The notes under the pieces were generated by a model. That model was not told where the DNA came from. It made no database searches and was given only the letters and a program-made list of their open reading frames with translations. Of a DNA stretch of 64,000 nt, positions 45,581 through 54,691 are shown one piece after another. The position numbers and the translations under genes are program-made. The DNA lies in contig JALOCA010000006.1 in the NCBI GenBank assembly GCA_023227965.1, positions 51,283-115,282 on the forward strand, given 5' to 3'. The first letter of the stretch is position 1. Each line of letters starts with the position of its first letter. The DNA comes from Lentimicrobiaceae bacterium (GTDB taxonomy: Bacteria; Bacteroidota; Bacteroidia; Bacteroidales; JALOCA01).

Positions 45581-45588
45581 TACTTTTG
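45581..45588 (+). promoter_or_regulatory. Bacteroidota -7 element before the gliding-type protein gene
   Basis: TACTTTTG matches TAnnTTTG and lies 18 bases before the ATG at 45607, leaving a short leader. Confidence 0.5.
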
Positions 45589-45606
45589 AACTTTAGGTAA
45601 CTTACT

Positions 45607-48231
45607 ATGAAAAAGCATTGGTTATTAGCTTGCTTACTGATAAATATTGCAGTACAATCCTTTGCCACACACCAACGGGCAGGCGAAATTACCTATAAAC
45701 AGTTGTCGGGATTAAATTATGAAGTTACCATAGTTACCTATTCATATTCACCAAGTCCTGCCGACAGAAATTATCTGGTTATTCATTACGGGGATGGTGA
45801 TACGGCAATTTTGCAGCGGGTAAATGGTCCGGCGGGCATAAATCCGGCGGGAGAATACTGCCAGCATTTAGGCGAAATGGTGGGATACGAAATTAAAAAA
45901 AACATTTACATTGGATTGCACACTTATCCCTCGTTTGGAACTTTCACTCTATGGCTTGAAGACCCTAACAGAAACGGGGGTATCCTTAACGTGCCTAACT
46001 CGATAAACACACCTTTATATATTGAATCGCTTCTGGTTATTAACCCTTTTCTTGGTGCCAATACCTCACCCGAATTATTACTTCCGCCAATTGATAATGG
46101 ATGTGTTGGAGTTTCCTTTCTGCATAATCCCGGGGCTTACGACAGCGAAGGTGACAGCCTTTCGTATAAATTGATGATTTGCCGGGGAGCAATGGGACAA
46201 ACTATTCCCGGTTATACTTATCCCGAAGCCAGTGAATCGTTCACACTTGATTCTGTTTCGGGCGATATGCTTTGGAAAAATCCTGTCCTTGCAGGCGAAT
46301 ATAATGTGGCATTCCTGATTGAAGAATGGAGAGGAGGCCAACGTATAGGGTATATCACACGAGATATGCAAATAAATATTACTGCCTGCAGCAACGACCC
46401 GCCCGTAATACAAAGTATGGCTGATACCTGCATTGAAACCGGAACTACACTTAATTTTTGGGTTGTTGCTACTGATTCTCCAAACCAAAATATTACACTT
46501 ACCGGAACAGGCGGTCCGCTTGAACTTACTGAAAATCCTGCCACTTTTGAACAACCCGTTGATTCGCTTGGCAAGGTTTCATCTCTTTTTTCATGGACAC
46601 CAGGTTATGACCAGGTACAATATTCACCCTACACAATGTATTTCAAGGCAACGGACAATGGCTCTCCGGTAAACCTTGTGGATATAAAAACTTTTAATAT
46701 TAAAGTGGTTGCCTCTGCACCTGAAGGATTGAGTGCCCTTCCACTTGGAAATACAATTAAATTAAACTGGGAAAAACCGGATTGCAATAAGGCAACAGGC
46801 TATGCAATTTACCGAAAAGACCAATATTATGGCTATTTACATGACAATTGTGTAACAGGTGTACCGGGATATACCGGTTTTATCCGTATAGCTACTTTAA
46901 CATCACTGGATGATACTGTTTTTACTGATGATAACAATGGAGCAGGCTTGATACATGGGAGAGATTATTGTTATATGGTAACAATTCTTTATCCCGATAG
47001 CGCCGAAAGTTATCCCACGCCCGAAGTTTGTTCGGCATTGAAAAAAGACCTTCCTGTAATTACAAATGTAAGCATTGGGAACTCTGACCCTGAAATGGGT
47101 GGAGTGTATGTTGCCTGGTCGAAACCAACGGAAATAGATACCGTACAGGCTCCGGGACCATATAAATATGTAGTTATGCAATCCGATGGATTTTTTGGTG
47201 AAAATTTGGTCCCGGTAGATTCTACCATTAAGCTTAACGATACTATCGTTTACAAAATGTATTTGAATACAACCGACAATCCCCTGAGTTATCGTATTGA
47301 TTTTTATAATAACGATCCTTCAAACTATTTTAAAATTGGAAGCTCGCAGGTAGCTTCTTCGGTATTTCTTACCGCCACGCCTTCCGACCGAACAGTACTT
47401 TTAAATTATAACTTTAATGTACCATGGACAAACAGTAGCTATATCATTTACCGATTATATTTATCAGATAGAAAATTCGACACACTTACAATTACCAATC
47501 AGACTTCGTATCTGGATACAGGTTTAATAAATGGAAACAAATATTGCTACCAGGTGAAAAGTATCGGACGATATGCAAGCCCGGGAATGGTAGTACCTAT
47601 TGCAAATGTTTCGCAACATGCCTGTGCCATACCTTTGGATAATGTTGCACCCTGTGCGCCGCTTTTAGATGTTTCAACCAATTGTTCTGAAATAGCTAAC
47701 ACCTTAATCTGGACTTTTCCCGGACAACATTGTGCCGATGATGCAGTAAAATATTATATTTATTATTCTGCATTATCTTCATCAGAATTGCATTTGATAG
47801 ATTCGATAGAGGATATGGATGATACGGTTTATGTTCATAATAATTCTACTTATGTGGGTTGTTATGCCGTGATGGTTGGCGATTCAATGGGAAATATCAG
47901 CGATACGAGCAATATTGTCTGCATAGATGAAGATGCCTGTTCGGCTTATGATTTGCCTAATGCTTTCACTCCTAATGGTGATAACTTTAATGATTTTTAT
48001 AAAGCATTGAATTTTGTTAGCGCAAACCGAATTGATCTAACTATTTTCAATCGTTGGGGGAAGAAGGTATATCATACAACCGACCCGGCATTTACCTGGG
48101 ATGGGAAAAGCATGGAAAATCACAGAGATTGCAGCGACGGAGTATATTTTTATGTATGCGATGTTTACCTGCAAACGCTTTCGGGTGAGAAAAAACAAAC
48201 CCTGAAAGGCTCGGTAGAAATTTTGCGTTAA
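45607..48231 (+). CDS. large secreted protein with gliding-motility-associated (T9SS type B) C-terminal domain
   Basis: 874 residues. The signal peptide (LLACLLINIAVQSFA) precedes THQRAGEITYKQLSGLNYEV, a start shared by Bacteroidota gliding-associated surface proteins. Several Ig/fibronectin-type domains follow (VASAPEGLSALPLGNTIKLN, WEKPDCNKATGYAIY repeated in form at ~600 and ~720). The type B CTD is clear: LPNAFTPNGDNFNDFYKALN, IDLTIFNRWGKKVYHT, FTWDGKS and DGVYFYVCDVYL. It is exported by T9SS and may be surface-attached or released; its ligand is unknown. Its own promoter and a terminator at 48257-48293 bound it. Confidence 0.9.
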   Translation: MKKHWLLACLLINIAVQSFATHQRAGEITYKQLSGLNYEVTIVTYSYSPSPADRNYLVIHYGDGDTAILQRVNGPAGINPAGEYCQHLGEMVGYEIKKNIYIGLHTYPSFGTFTLWLEDPNRNGGILNVPNSINTPLYIESLLVINPFLGANTSPELLLPPIDNGCVGVSFLHNPGAYDSEGDSLSYKLMICRGAMGQTIPGYTYPEASESFTLDSVSGDMLWKNPVLAGEYNVAFLIEEWRGGQRIGYITRDMQINITACSNDPPVIQSMADTCIETGTTLNFWVVATDSPNQNITLTGTGGPLELTENPATFEQPVDSLGKVSSLFSWTPGYDQVQYSPYTMYFKATDNGSPVNLVDIKTFNIKVVASAPEGLSALPLGNTIKLNWEKPDCNKATGYAIYRKDQYYGYLHDNCVTGVPGYTGFIRIATLTSLDDTVFTDDNNGAGLIHGRDYCYMVTILYPDSAESYPTPEVCSALKKDLPVITNVSIGNSDPEMGGVYVAWSKPTEIDTVQAPGPYKYVVMQSDGFFGENLVPVDSTIKLNDTIVYKMYLNTTDNPLSYRIDFYNNDPSNYFKIGSSQVASSVFLTATPSDRTVLLNYNFNVPWTNSSYIIYRLYLSDRKFDTLTITNQTSYLDTGLINGNKYCYQVKSIGRYASPGMVVPIANVSQHACAIPLDNVAPCAPLLDVSTNCSEIANTLIWTFPGQHCADDAVKYYIYYSALSSSELHLIDSIEDMDDTVYVHNNSTYVGCYAVMVGDSMGNISDTSNIVCIDEDACSAYDLPNAFTPNGDNFNDFYKALNFVSANRIDLTIFNRWGKKVYHTTDPAFTWDGKSMENHRDCSDGVYFYVCDVYLQTLSGEKKQTLKGSVEILR

Positions 48232-48256
48232 AAACTAATAAAGGAGTTATCATTTC

Positions 48257-48293
48257 AAACCTTCCAGCGTACGAAGTACCTGGAAGAGTTTTT
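48257..48293 (+). terminator. terminator after the gliding-type protein gene
   Basis: AAACCTTCCAG and CTGGAAGAGTTTTT pair with one bulge around a 12-base loop, followed by Ts, starting 26 bases after the stop. Confidence 0.6.
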
Positions 48294-48360
48294 ATGGGAA
48301 GAGTTTTTTTTACAAAATATCTTTAACTCTTCCCCCCGATTAAATCGGGCTTGAAAGGTT

Positions 48361-49830
48361 TTAAAGCAATCCCGTCCGTTCGTTGAATTCTTCTATCATC
48401 TCATCCCATTTTTCACTCTGATGGAAAAGTGATGGCCACAGATCACGGTCGTACCAAAGCTGGTTCAGGTCTTCAATCGTCTTGCCCTGCTGTTCCACCC
48501 AGGTATAATACTTCAGGTTATGAATGGCTTTCTGATCCTGGTAGGTAAGTTCTTTCATGTGATCGGTAGCCGTTCCGTAAAGGCATTTTTCAAAATCTTT
48601 GGCTGCCTGCAACGGGGTGTAGATGCCGCGTTCTTCCTTCAGTTCCTGGATTCTGGACTGGTACATGTCGGCAGAGTCGGTGGCGATGGTAAAGATGATG
48701 TCGTCGCCGTTCATCTCGAAATATTTTGCCATCTTGATGGAAGAAATCAGGTTGGCAATGCCTGAAATGCCAATCAGATGCAGGTCATCGACCAGCTTTT
48801 TATCCACGCCGTTTTCCTTAAGATATTTCGTTCCTTCTTCTTCATTAAAAAGACGAAGAATACGCATGCAGTCTTCATCGTCAATGGCGGTAACCACATC
48901 GGTATTTTTCACATTATGAACCCAGGGAACATGCTTGTCGCCTATGCCTTCGATGCGATGCCCGCCAAAACCATTCTGTAGCAACGTAGGACATTGCAAA
49001 GCTTCGGAAGCCGCCACCTTGAGGTGCGGATGCAGGGTGCGCAGATAATCTCCGGCAGCAATAGTCCCGGCAGAACCCGTAGAAGATACGTAAGCCGCCA
49101 GATTACTATTTTTGCCTTTCAGGGAATTAAAAACTTCCTCGATGGCGTATCCGGTAACGTTGTAATGCCAAACCGGATTGCCAAACTCATCAAATTGATT
49201 AAAGATGATGCAGTCTTTTCTTGTCCGGCGTATTTCCCAGCATTTATCGTAAATCTCTTTTACGTTGGATTCACAGCCGGGAGTGGCAATCACTTCGGCA
49301 TCTATCTCTTTCAGCCAGTCGAAGCGTTCGCGGCTCATCTCTTCCGGAAGGATGGCAACGGCAGTGCAACCCATCAGGTACGAATCGAAAGCGCCACCAC
49401 GACAGTAGTTACCGGTGCTGGGCCAAACGGCTTTATGGAAAGAAGGATCAAATTCACCGGTGAGGATGCGCGGAGCAAGACAACCGTAGGCAGCACCAAC
49501 CTTGTGAGCGCCGGTCGGAAAATATTTCCCCAGCAGAAGCACAATACGTGTATCCACGCCGCTGATGGCTTTGGGTATTTCGATATAGTTTACACCGCTA
49601 TAAAGTCCGCCTTTTTCCACAGGCTCATTCTTCCAGGTGATACGGAAAAGGTTCAGCGGGTTTAGTTCCCATAAGCCTATGATTTTCTGCTATTCTTTAA
49701 TCTTATCCGGAATCAGTTCCGGGTTGCGCATTTGTTTGAAGGTAGGAAGGATTATTCCTCTTTCGCGAAAGCGTTTGATGGTATTTTCCAATACCTGCGG
49801 ATTGGTTACTTCGGTAGTTACGTTTATCAT
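48361..49830 (-). pseudogene. PLP-dependent fold-type II enzyme interrupted by an in-frame TAG
   Basis: The frame from the ATG at 49830 reads MINVTTEVTNPQVLENTIKR through PDKIKE, then TAG at 49690-49692 (codon 47), then QKIIGLWELNPLNLFRITWK and the full enzyme. Without the stop it would have 489 residues. The body has the PLP lysine motif FPTGAHKVGAAYG, the phosphate-binding STGSAGTIAAGDY, and VWPSTGNYCRGGAFDSYLMG, as in cysteine synthase and threonine synthase relatives. TAG is an ordinary stop elsewhere here (typA). The segment after TAG has only a GTG (49620) as a plausible restart, which would lose ~70 residues. Either a fresh nonsense mutation, a sequence error or readthrough is possible. 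It lies beside ygfK, where this enzyme type can occur. Confidence 0.75.
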
Positions 49831-49854
49831 TTTATAACTTGTTTATAGAACACT

Positions 49855-49876
49855 GATGACACAGATTAAACGGATT
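49855..49876 (+). repeat. left inverted repeat of the GxxExxY cassette
   Basis: 22 bases beginning GATGACACAGATT and ending AACGGATT. The reverse complement of 50280-50301 matches at 20 of 22 positions. It abuts the stop codon of the GxxExxY gene. Confidence 0.75.
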
Positions 49877-50266
49877 TTAACGGATTATTTTATTATTGTT
49901 TGTAAATATTTTACGCAGAAACTCCGGCTCTTTACCAAAGTTCAGCAATAAGCCAACTTCTATTTCTGTTGCTTTTAAATAATTGATAAGTTGAAATTCA
50001 TGCTCTTCGCAAATTGCTTCGGCTGCTTTAAGTTCAATAATAACTTTATTTTCAACTAATAAGTCGGCATAATAATCACCAACTTTTATTTCATTATAAT
50101 AAACACTGATAGGATACTGCTTCTGACAAGTCAAACCACATGAATTTAATTCCAGATTCATCGCATTTTCATAAACTTTTTCCAGAAAACCATAGCCAAG
50201 CGTATTATACACCTTATAAAAAATGCGGATAATTTCACTTGTAAGCTCTTTATGCAACATTTCCAT
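49877..50266 (-). CDS. GxxExxY protein (PD-(D/E)XK-like)
   Basis: 129 residues from the ATG at 50266 (or 50260). The name motif is seen in YNTLGYGFLEKVYENAMNLE. The nuclease-like core is KVGDYYADLLVENKVIIELK (D, then E-L-K), followed by EHEFQLINYLKATEIEVGLL and LNFGKEPEFLRKIF. Family knowledge: a widespread family of small proteins with a PD-(D/E)XK-type fold, usually solitary and patchily distributed; function unknown. The gene is bounded by a 22-base inverted repeat and sits between two genes of one functional group, which points to insertion as a cassette. Confidence 0.9.
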   Translation of the reverse strand: MEMLHKELTSEIIRIFYKVYNTLGYGFLEKVYENAMNLELNSCGLTCQKQYPISVYYNEIKVGDYYADLLVENKVIIELKAAEAICEEHEFQLINYLKATEIEVGLLLNFGKEPEFLRKIFTNNNKIIR

Positions 50267-50279
50267 GTTATCTGTTTTT

Positions 50280-50301
50280 AATCCGTTCAATCCGTGTCAT
50301 C
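50280..50301 (-). repeat. right inverted repeat of the GxxExxY cassette
   Basis: Read on the minus strand it begins GATGACACGGATTG and ends AACGGATT; it pairs with 49855-49876. It lies in the short gap between the GxxExxY start and the ygfK stop. Confidence 0.75.
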
Positions 50302-50318
50302 CGTGTTCGATCTTTCTA

Positions 50319-53300
50319 TTAATATAATTTTTCTACAGCTTTCATCAAAATAAACATCTCTGCCGCCAGTTCGGAGGAGGCTGTTACCAGACATGGAACC
50401 TTGAAAACGATATCCGAAGGTGTAAAATCCGGCAGCATAAAAGTAGCTGCCCACTCATCGGTTTCGTAACGATACTGGTTTTCGTTAAAGGTCAGCGTAC
50501 GAATTTTTTGTTTTTCTTTATAGATCAACACTTTTTTATCGCTCAGTTTGCTGAGAAAATAGCCTGTTTCGGCTTCGTTAAAACTCTTTATCGTCAGGTA
50601 AAACTTCGGTTTGTCCTTGTACGGAGCGCCATTGGAAGGACAAAAAGTGTTGCAGTTTCCACATTCATTACAGAAATCACCGATGTTGAGTATCTGAAAG
50701 CGTTGCTGTACACGGAAAATCTTGTCGTCCTCCAGAGTGATTTTATCATCTTTTTTGGTAATCTTTTTCAGCATAAACGTTAACGGTTCTGTCTGGTAAC
50801 CGTAATTGGCAAAGTTGGGGCAAACGCTTACGCAAACATTGCAAACCTCGTCGCAGCTAAGGCAACGGGAAGCTTCGGTTTTTGCCTGCTCAACGGTAAA
50901 AGCGGGTGGAATGGCATAAGGTTTTTCTCCGGCAGGAACGATTACCGGTTTTACCTTACGGGCTTTTTTAACCGTCAGTTGGCAAAAGTCAATGTCTTTA
51001 TTTATTACCGGAGCAATTACCGGAAATTGTTTTCCTGCCTGTGCAACGATGAGCCGGGCAGTTTTTTGCCCGTCGCCGATGGCGCGGATGATGCTGGAAG
51101 CGCCACGCAGGGCATCGCCACCAATAAACACATTGGGCAGTTTAGTCAGGAACTCCGGATTGTTCACCGTAAAGTATGGATTCATAAAATCTATTACCAC
51201 GTCCTGCCCTACCGCCGGGATAATCATGCTTGCTTCCAGATCAAATCCGGAACCTTCTATCCTCACCGGTTTCGGACGACCTTTCTCATCCACACCTTTC
51301 AGTTCCATCTTCTGACAATGAAGCAAAACTTTTCCCGGAACAGATTCCGTAATTTGGAGCGGAGCTGTGAGCGTAAGAATTTCCACGCCTTCGCGAAGTG
51401 CAGCCTCCACCTCTTCGTAAGCTGCAGGCATCTCGGCAAGGGTACGACGGTAAACGATGGTAACGTTACCGTTTTCACCGGCAATTTTCTTAGCCATCCG
51501 TGCGGCATCCATGGCGGTGTTGCCACCTCCAATGACGATGACATGATTGCCGGTTGATAAAACTTTTTCTTGTTTGGCAAGACTTAAAAATGCCAGTGGA
51601 TCGGTTACAGCCGGAAGGTCTTCCCCGGGAATATTGAGTCTTTTCGCTTTTTTGGCTCCGGTGGCAACGAAAACATAATCGTAATCCCGTTGAAGTTTTT
51701 CAAAGGTTTCCCCGGTAACGGGTGTTTCAAAATGTATTTTTACTCCGGCATCGACTATCCTTTCGATATCTTTTTCGATACCGGCTCCGGGCATGCGGAA
51801 AGAAGGAATCACCGAGGCAACCATGCCTCCGGCATAGGCTCTTTCTTCAAAAACATCCACTTCAAAGCCGGAGAGGCGGAGAAACCAGGCACAGGACAAA
51901 CCGGCAGGACCAGCGCCGAGAATAGCAGCTTTCAATCCATTGGATGGAAGTGTTGCCGGAACGGTTTTTTCCCCGGCCTGTTCGGAAACAAAACGTTTGA
52001 TTTCTCTGATTTGTAAAGCTTCCTCGTAATTCATCCGGGTACACTTGGTCTGGCAGAGGTGATCGCAGGCCATACCGGTAACCGTGGGAAAAGGATTGGT
52101 GCGAAGTATCATATGGAAGGCTTCTTCAAACCTGCCTTCGGACGTAAGATACATGTATTCGGGAATATCCTGGTTAGCCGGACAGGTATCTACACAAGGC
52201 GCATGAACACAGTCGAAATAGCCGAGCGGACGCCGGGTTTTAATGTCTTTTGGTAAATGTCCTTTCCGGTAAACGGGATTGGAAAGTGCCTCAGCGGAAT
52301 ATTTTTCAAGGTTATGCAAAGCGGCTTCTGAAACGTCCGTAAAGGCATTTTCTGTCTTTTTCAGGATAAAATCGTCGAGACTGTTTGCCGAAAGGCGATA
52401 CATCTCTTCCTTTAAGTTTTCGAGATATTGACTTAGCCGACCATAGCCGCCCGGTTTCAGGATGTCGGAACAAACGGTAACGGGTTTCAATCCGCAGGCG
52501 AGAATGTCGGCGAAGTTGAAACAATCGGCACCGGCAGAAAAGGAGATGTCGAGCTTACCGCCGAAGTCCTGTTGCAGTTTATGGGCAAGGTTGATGCTTA
52601 TGGGATGCAAAGCTTTTCCGCTCATGTACATCATCTTTTCGTTTTCCGGAAAGACGTTACGGAAGTTTTGGCTTTCGAGGGTATTGGTAAGTTTGATGGC
52701 AAAATGTACGTTCTTCTTTTTTGCCGCAAGGCTAAGGTTGCGGATAATGTTTAGCGCATCGGGATATTTCAGGTCGTGTTCAAAAGCAAGGTCGGGAACG
52801 GGAGTGGAATAACCAAGGGTATCGTTCAGGATGCGGCGCAGCCTATCCGGACCAAGCAGGGTGGGATTCAGCTTGATGGTGGTGTGCAAACCTTTTTCTT
52901 CAATAAGATATAAACCGATCTTCTCAATCTCCTGCGGCGGGCAGCCGTGCATGGTGCTCAGGGTAACATTATTTGAAATGCAATCGGGAATGGCTATTTC
53001 ATCAATCAGGGGATAAATCTTGCGAATGGCGTTAATCTTTTCCTGCTTTTCGGCATGGCAATCTCTCATCTTATCGAAAAACCATTGCACATTTTCGTTA
53101 AGGATGCCTTCGTAATTGTAGCCGACGCTCATGTTGAATACCCCCCTTTGTCCCCCCGAAGGGGGGAAAGCCTCCCCTTCGGGGAGGTTTGGAGGGGTGA
53201 GAGTGTGTATGATAATCCAGGCATTCAGGTATTGGTCGAAGCTTTCTTTGATTTTGAGTTCCTGCGACCATTCGCAGTTGTAGCCTTCGTCGTACATATC

Positions 53301-53597
53301 GATGCAGGGCTTGGAAACGTCAAGTTCGTCGAGGGTTTGGATGGTTTTCAGTTCGATGAAACGTGCGCCGCAAAGCCATGCCCCGATGATGTTTTGTGCC
53401 ATCTGGGTATGTGGTCCGGCGGCTACGCCCAGCGGAGTTTCGAGCAGCTGACCGAAACGCTTACTTTGAAAAGCAGGTTCGGAACCGGTATAAAACAAAC
53501 CTTTATCCAATCCAAAATACTGGACATTCTTTAATTGTTCGAGAATAAGATGGAGCAAATGCTCAAGGGGTACGACGGAAAATTTATCCTGCTTCAT
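50319..53597 (-). CDS. ygfK: YgfK-like iron-sulphur flavoprotein (putative selenate reductase subunit)
   Basis: 1092 residues from the ATG at 53597. The N-terminal half is a dihydroorotate/dihydropyrimidine-dehydrogenase-like barrel region (LGVAAGPHTQMAQNIIGAWL, NVTLSTMHGCPPQEIEKIGL). Next come GltD-like Fe-S cysteines (APCVDTCPANQDIPEYM and CDHLCQTKC) and FAD and NAD(P) sites (ILGAGPAGLSCAWFLRLSGF, IVIGGGNTAMDAARMAKK). The C-terminus has CLSCDEVCNVCVSVCPNFAN and CNECGNCNTFCPSNGAPY clusters. It resembles YgfK of the E. coli selenium-dependent molybdenum-hydroxylase cluster, likely an NAD(P)H-linked electron-transfer enzyme. Residues ~131-153 are an unusual insertion (see 53139-53205). It is divergent from the nucleotidyltransferase gene. 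Confidence 0.92.
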   Translation of the reverse strand: MKQDKFSVVPLEHLLHLILEQLKNVQYFGLDKGLFYTGSEPAFQSKRFGQLLETPLGVAAGPHTQMAQNIIGAWLCGARFIELKTIQTLDELDVSKPCIDMYDEGYNCEWSQELKIKESFDQYLNAWIIIHTLTPPNLPEGEAFPPSGGQRGVFNMSVGYNYEGILNENVQWFFDKMRDCHAEKQEKINAIRKIYPLIDEIAIPDCISNNVTLSTMHGCPPQEIEKIGLYLIEEKGLHTTIKLNPTLLGPDRLRRILNDTLGYSTPVPDLAFEHDLKYPDALNIIRNLSLAAKKKNVHFAIKLTNTLESQNFRNVFPENEKMMYMSGKALHPISINLAHKLQQDFGGKLDISFSAGADCFNFADILACGLKPVTVCSDILKPGGYGRLSQYLENLKEEMYRLSANSLDDFILKKTENAFTDVSEAALHNLEKYSAEALSNPVYRKGHLPKDIKTRRPLGYFDCVHAPCVDTCPANQDIPEYMYLTSEGRFEEAFHMILRTNPFPTVTGMACDHLCQTKCTRMNYEEALQIREIKRFVSEQAGEKTVPATLPSNGLKAAILGAGPAGLSCAWFLRLSGFEVDVFEERAYAGGMVASVIPSFRMPGAGIEKDIERIVDAGVKIHFETPVTGETFEKLQRDYDYVFVATGAKKAKRLNIPGEDLPAVTDPLAFLSLAKQEKVLSTGNHVIVIGGGNTAMDAARMAKKIAGENGNVTIVYRRTLAEMPAAYEEVEAALREGVEILTLTAPLQITESVPGKVLLHCQKMELKGVDEKGRPKPVRIEGSGFDLEASMIIPAVGQDVVIDFMNPYFTVNNPEFLTKLPNVFIGGDALRGASSIIRAIGDGQKTARLIVAQAGKQFPVIAPVINKDIDFCQLTVKKARKVKPVIVPAGEKPYAIPPAFTVEQAKTEASRCLSCDEVCNVCVSVCPNFANYGYQTEPLTFMLKKITKKDDKITLEDDKIFRVQQRFQILNIGDFCNECGNCNTFCPSNGAPYKDKPKFYLTIKSFNEAETGYFLSKLSDKKVLIYKEKQKIRTLTFNENQYRYETDEWAATFMLPDFTPSDIVFKVPCLVTASSELAAEMFILMKAVEKLY
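53139..53205 (-). repeat. in-frame palindromic insertion inside ygfK
   Basis: A G/C-rich block within an AT-rich gene. It holds CCCCCC-GAA-GGGGGG (53152-53166) and the perfect stem CCTCCCC-TTC-GGGGAGG (53171-53187). It encodes PPNLPEGEAFPPSGGQRGV, a proline/glycine-rich stretch between IIIHT and FNMSVGYNYEG that reads as foreign to the fold. It resembles intergenic palindromic elements of Bacteroidota that carry no stop and remain in frame. Confidence 0.7.
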
Positions 53598-53686
53598 TCT
53601 TCTAAATTCAGTAAAACTATTATTTTCAGGCAAAAGTATGAATAAAAATTCAGAACTTTGTTTTGCCAATATTTTTGAAATCAATT

Positions 53687-54277
53687 ATGAAAGAAGATTG
53701 TCAGGCAGTGGTTCTTGCTGCCGGAAATTCAGGGAGGATGGGTGTGCCAAAAGCTTTCCTGACTTACGACGAGCAACATACGTTTATCGAACACATTGTT
53801 TCGGTGTATGCTGAATGGCATTGCAGGCAGATAGTGGTGGTGGTTAATCCCGAAATATATCCCGTAGCGGTCGATCTTACGGGCAGGTTTGGCAATATCT
53901 GTACGCTTGTTGTAAATCCCAATCCTGAACAGGGAAGGCTTGTTTCGGTGAGGCTGGGAATGGCAAAGGTGGATACGGGATTCTGTTTCCTGCATAATAT
54001 TGACAATCCTTTTACCGACGCCGACTTATTGACCCGACTCTATTTGTGTAAGGACAGAGGCGATGTGATTATCCCCTCGTGGAATGGCAAGGGCGGGCAT
54101 CCGGTGTTGCTTTCCTGGAAAGTAGTTGATGGGATACGAAATGCGACCACCGGCGACCAGAACTTACACAAACTGCTTGACGATTACAATAAATATTACC
54201 TTCTCTGCAACAACGAAATGATTCTTCGAAATATCAATACGCAGGAGGAATTCCGAAAATGGAGAAATGAAAAGTGA
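53687..54277 (+). CDS. YgfJ/MobA-like molybdenum-cofactor nucleotidyltransferase
   Basis: 196 residues from the ATG at 53687. The glycosyltransferase-A-like nucleotidyltransferase signature is AVVLAAGNSGRMGVPKAFL. FCFLHNIDNPFTDADLLTRL supplies the metal aspartate, and IIPSWNGKGGHPVLLSWKVV is the MocA-type conserved GHPV motif. Length and motifs fit the MocA/YgfJ group, which attaches CMP or GMP to molybdopterin. YgfJ sits beside ygfK in E. coli, and here the two are divergent neighbours. An in-frame ATG at 53663 is unlikely because TATTTTTG (53670-53677) looks like the promoter. No molybdenum hydroxylase gene is in the window. Confidence 0.88.
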   Translation: MKEDCQAVVLAAGNSGRMGVPKAFLTYDEQHTFIEHIVSVYAEWHCRQIVVVVNPEIYPVAVDLTGRFGNICTLVVNPNPEQGRLVSVRLGMAKVDTGFCFLHNIDNPFTDADLLTRLYLCKDRGDVIIPSWNGKGGHPVLLSWKVVDGIRNATTGDQNLHKLLDDYNKYYLLCNNEMILRNINTQEEFRKWRNEK

Positions 54278-54303
54278 AAGTTCATTTATTTGCGCAAAAC
54301 CTC

Positions 54304-54324
54304 ATCCCGAACTCAGGTTATTAA
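54304..54324 (-). repeat. inverted repeat arm left of the 60-residue gene
   Basis: The reverse complement of this 21-base stretch matches 54692-54712 at 19 of 21 positions. It contains CCCGAACTCAGGTTATTAA. It lies 27 bases after the nucleotidyltransferase stop. Confidence 0.7.
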
Positions 54325-54393
54325 TTATATTTGCATAGTAATTGCAGATATAAATTACCATCCATAAAAATTAAATATTAAAGGAGAAAAAGC

Positions 54394-54576
54394 ATGAAAA
54401 AAGAAATGCAGGGGAATGCTCCTTCAAGTGCAGTGTATGGCTTGGGATTTATTGGAGCGGCAGTATATTTTATAGCGCATGCCACCGGTTTCTGGGTTGG
54501 CGTATTGGGATTTTTAAAAGCCATGGTTTGGCCTGCTTTTTTGGTTTACGAGGCATTTAAACATTTTGGGATGTAA
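54394..54576 (+). CDS. small membrane protein with strong ribosome-binding site
   Basis: 60 residues: a short hydrophilic start (KKEMQGNAPSSA) and two hydrophobic helices (VYGLGFIGAAVYFIAHATGF, VGVLGFLKAMVWPAFLVYEA), ending KHFGM. AAAGGAG lies eight bases before the ATG, an unusually clear site for this genome. I recognise it only as a small conserved hypothetical membrane protein type. It lies between inverted repeats at 54304-54324 and 54692-54712. Confidence 0.75.
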   Translation: MKKEMQGNAPSSAVYGLGFIGAAVYFIAHATGFWVGVLGFLKAMVWPAFLVYEAFKHFGM

Positions 54577-54691
54577 ACCCGCTGCGGATGGTTGTAAAGG
54601 ATACGCAACCGATGAAGTACTCGAAAACATCCTTGTTTTTTTTAATCCGGTAGCATTAAATGATTTCCTGATGTTTTACCTAAATATTTTG

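Noticed and set aside
49690..49692. Pyrrolysine or reassigned TAG codon in the PLP enzyme gene
   Set aside because: TAG terminates typA normally, no pyl genes are visible, and the surrounding motif gives no reason for a special residue. A mutation or error is simpler.
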